Origin: Rhizobium sp. 32-5/1
GTDB taxonomy: Bacteria; Pseudomonadota; Alphaproteobacteria; Rhizobiales; Rhizobiaceae
DNA: 64,000 nucleotides
Reading direction: 5' to 3'
Assembly (NCBI RefSeq): GCF_029537235.1
Contig: NZ_CP120638.1
Span: forward strand, 1,798,001-1,862,000
Shown here: one piece after another, positions 58,537 to 64,000 of the stretch
Layout of the letters: every line of letters begins with the position of its first letter
How positions within the stretch are numbered: the stretch's first letter is position 1
The notes under the pieces: model-generated
The model's database searches: none
Told to the model about the DNA's origin: nothing
Seen by the model: the letters and a program-made list of their open reading frames with translations, nothing else
Translations under genes and position numbers: made by a program

Positions 58537-59346
58537 GTGAATATTCCCTTCCTCTCCAAACGCAAACAGGGCAGCAAGTCCGATGCGGCAGCTCCTGCCC
58601 GTGCGGCCGACAAGGCGCGCTACGAAGGCACGCTGATTGCGCGCGGCCTGACGAAGAGCTACCGGGGACGCCGTGTCGTCAATGGTGTCTCGCTTGTCGT
58701 GCGGCGTGGCGAGGCCGTTGGCCTGCTCGGCCCGAACGGCGCCGGCAAGACGACCTGTTTCTACATGATCACTGGTCTCGTTCCGGTCGATGAGGGCACC
58801 ATCGAGATCAACGGCAACGATGTGACATCGATGCCGATGTATCGCCGGGCTCGCCTGGGTGTCGGCTATCTGCCGCAGGAGGCCTCGATCTTTCGTGGGC
58901 TGACGGTCGAGGACAATATCCGCGCCGTGCTTGAGGTTCACGATCGCAACAGGGAGCGCCGCGAAAGCAAGCTCAACGACCTGCTCGGCGAATTTTCCAT
59001 CTCGCACCTGCGCAAGTCGCCGGCCGTGGCTCTCTCGGGTGGCGAACGGCGCCGTCTCGAAATCGCCCGCGCGCTTGCGACCGATCCGACCTTCATGCTT
59101 CTCGATGAACCCTTTGCAGGTGTCGATCCGATCTCGGTGGCCGATATCCAGGCGCTGGTCCGGCATCTGACGTCCCGCGGGATCGGCGTACTGATCACGG
59201 ACCACAACGTGCGCGAGACGCTGGGCCTGATCGACCGGGCCTATATCATCCATGCCGGCGAGGTGCTGACCCATGGCCGCGCCAACGACATCGTCACCAA
59301 TCCCGATGTGCGCCGCCTTTATCTCGGTGATAATTTCAGCCTGTGA
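58537..59346 (+). CDS. lptB: LPS export ABC transporter ATP-binding protein LptB
   Basis: ATPase that powers LPS extraction from the inner membrane. 269 residues with an N-terminal rhizobial extension of about 35 residues rich in Lys and Ala. Walker A GPNGAGKTT, Q-loop LPQEASIF, signature LSGGERRRLEIARAL, Walker B MLLDEPFAGVDP and H-loop TDHNVRE are all intact. The start is a GTG at 58537. It is the last gene before the 361-base gap to rpoN. lptF and lptG lie elsewhere. Confidence 0.96.
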   Translation: MNIPFLSKRKQGSKSDAAAPARAADKARYEGTLIARGLTKSYRGRRVVNGVSLVVRRGEAVGLLGPNGAGKTTCFYMITGLVPVDEGTIEINGNDVTSMPMYRRARLGVGYLPQEASIFRGLTVEDNIRAVLEVHDRNRERRESKLNDLLGEFSISHLRKSPAVALSGGERRRLEIARALATDPTFMLLDEPFAGVDPISVADIQALVRHLTSRGIGVLITDHNVRETLGLIDRAYIIHAGEVLTHGRANDIVTNPDVRRLYLGDNFSL

Positions 59347-59410
59347 CAGCGCTCAGCGGCAAATCTTTGCCGCATTTGGGACAGGCCTCTTGACCGAGCC
59401 GTGGATTTAC

Positions 59411-59426
59411 GCAATTTTTGGGCCAA
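59411..59426 (-). promoter_or_regulatory. Sigma-54 promoter-like site A
   Basis: Minus-strand TTGG-CCCAAAAATT-GC has the invariant GG-N10-GC spacing of -24/-12 elements; the consensus TGGCAC-N5-TTGC is matched in TGGC and TTGC. It would start leftward transcription near 59399, antisense to the end of lptB. An identical copy lies 209 bases to the right. Confidence 0.5.
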
Positions 59427-59619
59427 CTGAAATTGGTGCGGCGCAACATTAGACTTGCGGCGGCCGTGGTGCCCATATTGGGCTCTGGACTGAGCTCGAA
59501 AAAGCGACGTAAAAATCAGCAACGCCAGCACTTAGCGCGTAAAAATCAAGCGGAATTTCGCGCCCCACCCCAAAGTTCACCTTATTACCGGGCACGACTT
59601 GACCAAACCCAATTAATAA

Positions 59620-59635
59620 GCAATTTTTGGGCCAA
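59620..59635 (-). promoter_or_regulatory. Sigma-54 promoter-like site B
   Basis: Same sequence as site A, TTGG-CCCAAAAATT-GC on the minus strand, 72 bases upstream of the rpoN ATG and pointing away from it. Binding of the sigma-54 holoenzyme here could block rpoN transcription and so give negative autoregulation. It would start leftward transcription near 59608. Confidence 0.5.
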
Positions 59636-59707
59636 CTGAAAATTTGAGCAGAAACCGTACCAAGACGGCGCTCATTTTCGGGGAATTGAGGGGAGTTTAG
59701 CGTAAAC

Positions 59708-61280
<1,573 letters not shown>

Positions 61281-61548
61281 GACGCTTGGCGTGCCTATCC
61301 CCGTTATCCCCATGATTAACAGCTATGCGGCACTGCATGCCGATTTTTGAACACTGGAATTGACTTCCGGGACAACCCGGGGTATCAGCGCGCCGCAATG
61401 GGCAGAGGACATTGACGCCGCCTTAAGCATACTCCTGCAGTTTCAGGTTGTTTTGACGCAAAATTCGTTTGCGTGCGTGAAGTGCTTGGATGACGGGTAC
61501 TGTTGGCATAAACTGCACGTGCAAATCATGAAAAAGAGAGGAAACTCC

Positions 61549-62127
61549 ATGAGTGTGCGTGTATCCGGAAAACATATGGAAATTGGTGAAGCCTTCCGTC
61601 TGCGTATCGAAGAGCAGATAGAACAGGCCGTCACCAAATATTTCGACGGAGGATATTCAAGCCAGATCACTGTGGAAAAATCTGGGTCGCGCTTTAGCGC
61701 CGACTGCAAGATTCACCTCGATACGGGCGCTGCCCTGCATGCGAATGGCGAGGCGACGGAGCCGCAGGCAGCCTTCGACGCGGCATCGATCCGCATCGAG
61801 AAGCGCCTGCGCCGCTATAAGCGCAAGCTCAAGGATCACCACATCGGCAACGGCCATTCAGGCTTTTCCGAGGTGGCCTATACAGTGATGGACTCGGTGC
61901 CTGATGACGAGCATGACGAGGTGCCTGAAGATTACGCACCGACGATTGTCGCAGAAAGCACGAAACAGCTGAAGACCATGTCGGTCGCAAGCGCCGTGAT
62001 GGCGCTGGACATGACCGATGAACCGGTTCTGATCTTCCGCAGCAGCGGCAAGGAAGAACTCAACATCGTCTACAGACGCAATGACGGCAATATCGGCTGG
62101 ATCGACGCAGCCAACGTTAAGAACTGA
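61549..62127 (+). CDS. hpf: Long-form ribosome hibernation promoting factor (HPF/RaiA)
   Basis: A 192-residue protein that binds the 30S subunit and joins ribosomes into inactive dimers in stationary phase. The N-terminal S30AE domain begins MSVRVSGKHMEIGEAFRLRI; the C-terminal domain of long forms ends in MTDEPVLIFRSSGKEELNIV, then YRRNDGNIGWID. The start at 61549 follows AGAGAGGAAACTCC. The 268-base gap after rpoN suggests a separate promoter. I found no clear sigma-54 site there. Confidence 0.93.
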   Translation: MSVRVSGKHMEIGEAFRLRIEEQIEQAVTKYFDGGYSSQITVEKSGSRFSADCKIHLDTGAALHANGEATEPQAAFDAASIRIEKRLRRYKRKLKDHHIGNGHSGFSEVAYTVMDSVPDDEHDEVPEDYAPTIVAESTKQLKTMSVASAVMALDMTDEPVLIFRSSGKEELNIVYRRNDGNIGWIDAANVKN

Positions 62128-62151
62128 GACGTGAAGAACTGAACAGGCAGC

Positions 62152-62175
62152 GGGGTGCCGGAAAACCGGCATCCC
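62152..62175 (+). terminator. Hairpin after hpf, weak terminator candidate
   Basis: GGGGTGCCGG and CCGGCATCCC pair (one G-U) around AAAA, 24 bases after the hpf stop. No T-run follows, so it may instead protect the 3' end of the message. The rest of the 276-base gap to ptsN shows no gene. Confidence 0.4.
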
Positions 62176-62403
62176 GCGACCTGACGAAAACGCAGGCGTT
62201 GCGGTACGGCGGACGGCTCAAGTAGAAACGCATAAAGGCAAGCGAACCGCGAAAACCCCAGAAGGGTATTCGGGGCTAAATTGCCAGAATCCCATGCCGG
62301 GCAAAAGCCTTCGGTGCATGGAACATGCGGAACAGATCGGTTGGCAAGCTTTGTGCATCTCTTCCCAGAGGGGCCGTGTTAACCGGGCAACGAGGACAAA
62401 AGA

Positions 62404-62868
62404 ATGGCATTGGCAGGCTTGCTGCAGCAAAATGCGATAATTCCGGCTATGAAAGCCAACTCGAAGAAGCAATTGCTTCAGGAGCTGGCGTCCAAGGCAT
62501 CCAAGATAACCGGTCTTTCCGAGCGTGAAATTTTCGACGTTATCCTGCAGCGCGAACGGCTTGGCTCGACCGGCGTCGGCAACGGCATCGCCATTCCGCA
62601 CGGCAAACTCGCAAGCCTGTCGAGCATCATTGGCATTTTTGCACGGCTGGAATCGCCCGTGGATTTCGAAGCGCTGGACGACCAGCCGGTCGATATTGTC
62701 TTTCTGCTGCTGGCACCTGAAGGCGCCGGTGCCGACCACCTGAAGGCGCTTTCGCGTATTGCCCGGGTGCTGCGCGATCAGGACATGGTTGCCAAACTGC
62801 GCGGTTCAAATTCCGCTTCGGCGATCTACGCCTTCCTCAGCGAAGACCAGGCGTCGAACGCAGCCTGA
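62404..62868 (+). CDS. ptsN: Nitrogen-regulatory PTS EIIA protein (PtsN)
   Basis: EIIA-Ntr, 154 residues, phosphorylated by the NPr/EI-Ntr chain and coupling nitrogen, potassium and carbon status. The phosphorylated His lies in GVGNGIAIPHGKLASL, and VDIVFLLLAPEGAGADHLKAL is the following conserved block. GAGGACAAAAGA precedes the ATG. ptsP and NPr genes are not in the window. Confidence 0.96.
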   Translation: MALAGLLQQNAIIPAMKANSKKQLLQELASKASKITGLSEREIFDVILQRERLGSTGVGNGIAIPHGKLASLSSIIGIFARLESPVDFEALDDQPVDIVFLLLAPEGAGADHLKALSRIARVLRDQDMVAKLRGSNSASAIYAFLSEDQASNAA

Positions 62869-62895
62869 TCCAAAAATCGAAATGAATTCCTGAAG

Positions 62896-62919
62896 ACGCG
62901 GCCTAAGGGTCGCGTTTTT
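62896..62919 (+). terminator. Rho-independent terminator after ptsN
   Basis: ACGCGGCC and GGTCGCGT form an eight-base stem (one G-U pair) around TAAG, followed by five T. It lies 28 bases after the ptsN stop and closes the rpoN-hpf-ptsN region. Confidence 0.85.
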
Positions 62920-63040
62920 ACGTTTTCACCAAGTCTTTGGCTCCGCATTCAAAAATTATCATGCCGGGCTTCAAGAGATATCGACACGGCCCAATAGCTC
63001 GACAATACTCCCGCCCAAGGGAACACGAAGGGGAACGGGC

Positions 63041-63808
63041 ATGGCAGGACGTCTGGCTGGAAAGACCGCATTGATCAGCGGTGGTGCCGGCGGATGCGGC
63101 CTTGCCGCCTCCCAGCTCTTTGCCCGCGAAGGTGCCCGCGTCGGCATTGTCGACCTGCCGCGATCGAAGGGCGGAGAGGTGGCCGAAGCCATTCGCGCCG
63201 AGGGTGGCGAGGCAGTCTTTGCACCGGCCGATGTCTCGGTTTCCTCGGATGTGAAATCGGCCGTCAAGGCCGTCGAGGACGCTTTCGGCCCGATCACCGT
63301 CCTCTTCAACCACGCCGGAATCCTGGCCGTCGGTCCCTTCCTCGAAACCGAAGAGGACGAATGGGACCGGCTGATGGCTGTCAATGTGCGCTCGATGTTC
63401 CTGATGACCAAGGCCGTGCTGCCCGGCATGCTCAAGGCCGGCGGCGGCAGCATCGTCTCGACCTCGTCGATCTCGGCGGTGGCGGCCACGCCGATGGAGG
63501 TGCTTTACGACACAAGCAAGGGCGCCTGCCATATGTTTGCCCGGGCCATCGCCGTGGAGTTCCGCGACCGCAACATCCGCTCCAACGCCGTCTGCCCCGG
63601 CTTCATCGCCACAGATCACGGAAAGCGCGAACTGGTGGGCCTTGCCAAATACGGCGTGGACGTCTCGGACGCGGCCATCGCCGCCCAGCAGGGTCGCATG
63701 TGCGATCCGATGGAGGTGGCACAGGCCGCACTCTTCCTCGCCAGCGACGAATCGAGCTTCGTCAACGGCACGCACCTGTTTGTCGATAACTGCTTTACGG
63801 CGATGTGA
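63041..63808 (+). CDS. Short-chain dehydrogenase/reductase (SDR)
   Basis: A 255-residue NAD(P)-dependent oxidoreductase of unknown substrate. The cofactor loop is SGGAGGCGLAAS, close to TGxxxGxG, then IVDLPR, NHAG, the catalytic Ser in STSSISA and YDTSK with Tyr and Lys; VNGTHLFVDN is near the C-terminus. An Asp after strand 2 (VDLP) favours NAD. The start follows AGGGGAACGGGC. Upstream is the ptsN terminator, downstream a truncated membrane-protein gene. Confidence 0.88.
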   Translation: MAGRLAGKTALISGGAGGCGLAASQLFAREGARVGIVDLPRSKGGEVAEAIRAEGGEAVFAPADVSVSSDVKSAVKAVEDAFGPITVLFNHAGILAVGPFLETEEDEWDRLMAVNVRSMFLMTKAVLPGMLKAGGGSIVSTSSISAVAATPMEVLYDTSKGACHMFARAIAVEFRDRNIRSNAVCPGFIATDHGKRELVGLAKYGVDVSDAAIAAQQGRMCDPMEVAQAALFLASDESSFVNGTHLFVDNCFTAM

Positions 63809-63846
63809 TCGAAGGCCGGTCTCGCTGACATCGCAGGAGCGCAAAT

Positions 63847-64000
63847 GTGAACTACCCGGTCGCCGCAAGTCTGTTGATCTTGTTTCTGCTCTTTGTTCCG
63901 TTTCTGGTGCGGGCGAGGCAGATTCATCTTCGTCGGAAATGGCGGCTGGTGGAGGGGACGATTCGCAAGGCAACGGTTCGGGAGGCCGAGGGAGACCGCT
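63847..64000 (+). CDS. Putative membrane protein, 3' truncated by window edge
   Basis: A frame open from GTG 63847 to the end of the window, 51 codons seen, with AGGAG nine bases upstream. One N-terminal membrane helix (VAASLLILFLLFVPFLV) is followed by a basic turn and WRLVEGTIRKATVREAEGD, which resembles the start of a DUF3592-type extracytoplasmic domain. The identification is tentative, since most of the protein lies outside. It is 38 bases after the SDR gene. Confidence 0.5.
   Translation, partial: MNYPVAASLLILFLLFVPFLVRARQIHLRRKWRLVEGTIRKATVREAEGDR

Larger units (their letters stand above)
59347..59707. other. lptB-rpoN intergenic region with direct repeats
   Basis: These 361 bases hold no convincing gene. 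They contain a repeated element of more than 20 bases (59411-59434 and 59620-59643) that reads as a sigma-54 site on the minus strand, and an 11-base repeat CGTAAAAATCA at 59508-59518 and 59538-59548. The rpoN promoter on the plus strand must be in here but I could not place it. Confidence 0.6.

Noticed and set aside
59418..59639. Open frame of 73 codons between lptB and rpoN
   Set aside because: No ribosome-binding site, low-complexity basic sequence, and it ends inside a repeat; it is not a convincing gene.

Overview
The window is a chromosomal segment from an alphaproteobacterium of the order Hyphomicrobiales, most likely family Rhizobiaceae (Rhizobium/Agrobacterium/Sinorhizobium group). 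This rests on GC-rich codon use and on gene blocks typical of that family: engB-argB, dapD/dapE, truA-fmt-def, metK next to a PraR-type regulator and lnt, miaB-olsA, glnD-mutS-malic enzyme-olsB, and lptC-lptA-lptB-rpoN-hpf-ptsN. I saw no rRNA, tRNA, CRISPR array, insertion sequence or prophage. Almost everything is core housekeeping; the accessory parts are small.

Layout. 0-7 kb: a truncated EamA exporter, engB, periplasmic msrB, a FAS1-domain protein with an ECF sigma/anti-sigma pair of SigK/RskA type, argB, a PEP-mutase-like enzyme and a second EamA transporter. 7-15 kb: a methyltransferase, a HAD nucleotidase, an exported EF-hand protein, a soluble GAF histidine kinase, DUF805-dapD, a LOG-family protein, dapE and a small membrane protein. 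15-18 kb: truA-fmt-def with a FitAB/VapBC-type toxin-antitoxin pair between fmt and def. 18-25 kb: rmuC, ribokinase, a chemoreceptor, a nucleoside hydrolase and an Hsp20/DUF1150 pair. 25-37 kb: a long minus-strand run, trmB, metK, praR-like, lnt, corC/tlyC-like, ybeY, phoH, miaB, olsA, rimI, tsaB and an Nfu protein, with usp upstream. 37-46 kb: trpS, a VOC protein, murJ, glnD, mutS. 46-57 kb: malic enzyme, olsB, a hybrid histidine kinase, lspA, two RNA methyltransferases, a CoxG-like protein, a LapA-domain protein, ihfB and sppA. 57-64 kb: lptC-lptA-lptB-rpoN-hpf-ptsN, an SDR and a truncated membrane protein.

Working together: lptCAB and murJ serve the envelope; olsB and olsA are the two steps of ornithine-lipid synthesis; lnt and lspA act on lipoproteins; def and fmt handle the initiator formyl-methionine; dapD and dapE supply diaminopimelate/lysine; glnD, rpoN and ptsN belong to nitrogen control.

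Data quality: at least fourteen frame breaks occur in twelve conserved genes and one uncharacterised gene. Every one is repaired by adding a single base to a short homopolymer, and essential genes (engB, fmt, trpS, lptA, lptC) are among them. They look like assembly errors rather than pseudogenes. I annotated these genes at their full repaired extent. The same error type probably created an apparent murJ-VOC fusion, which I split in two.

The most interesting biological signals are the SigK/RskA/FAS1 module with an ECF-type promoter, two repeated sigma-54 sites pointing away from rpoN, and the toxin-antitoxin pair with a palindromic operator inside the def-fmt block.
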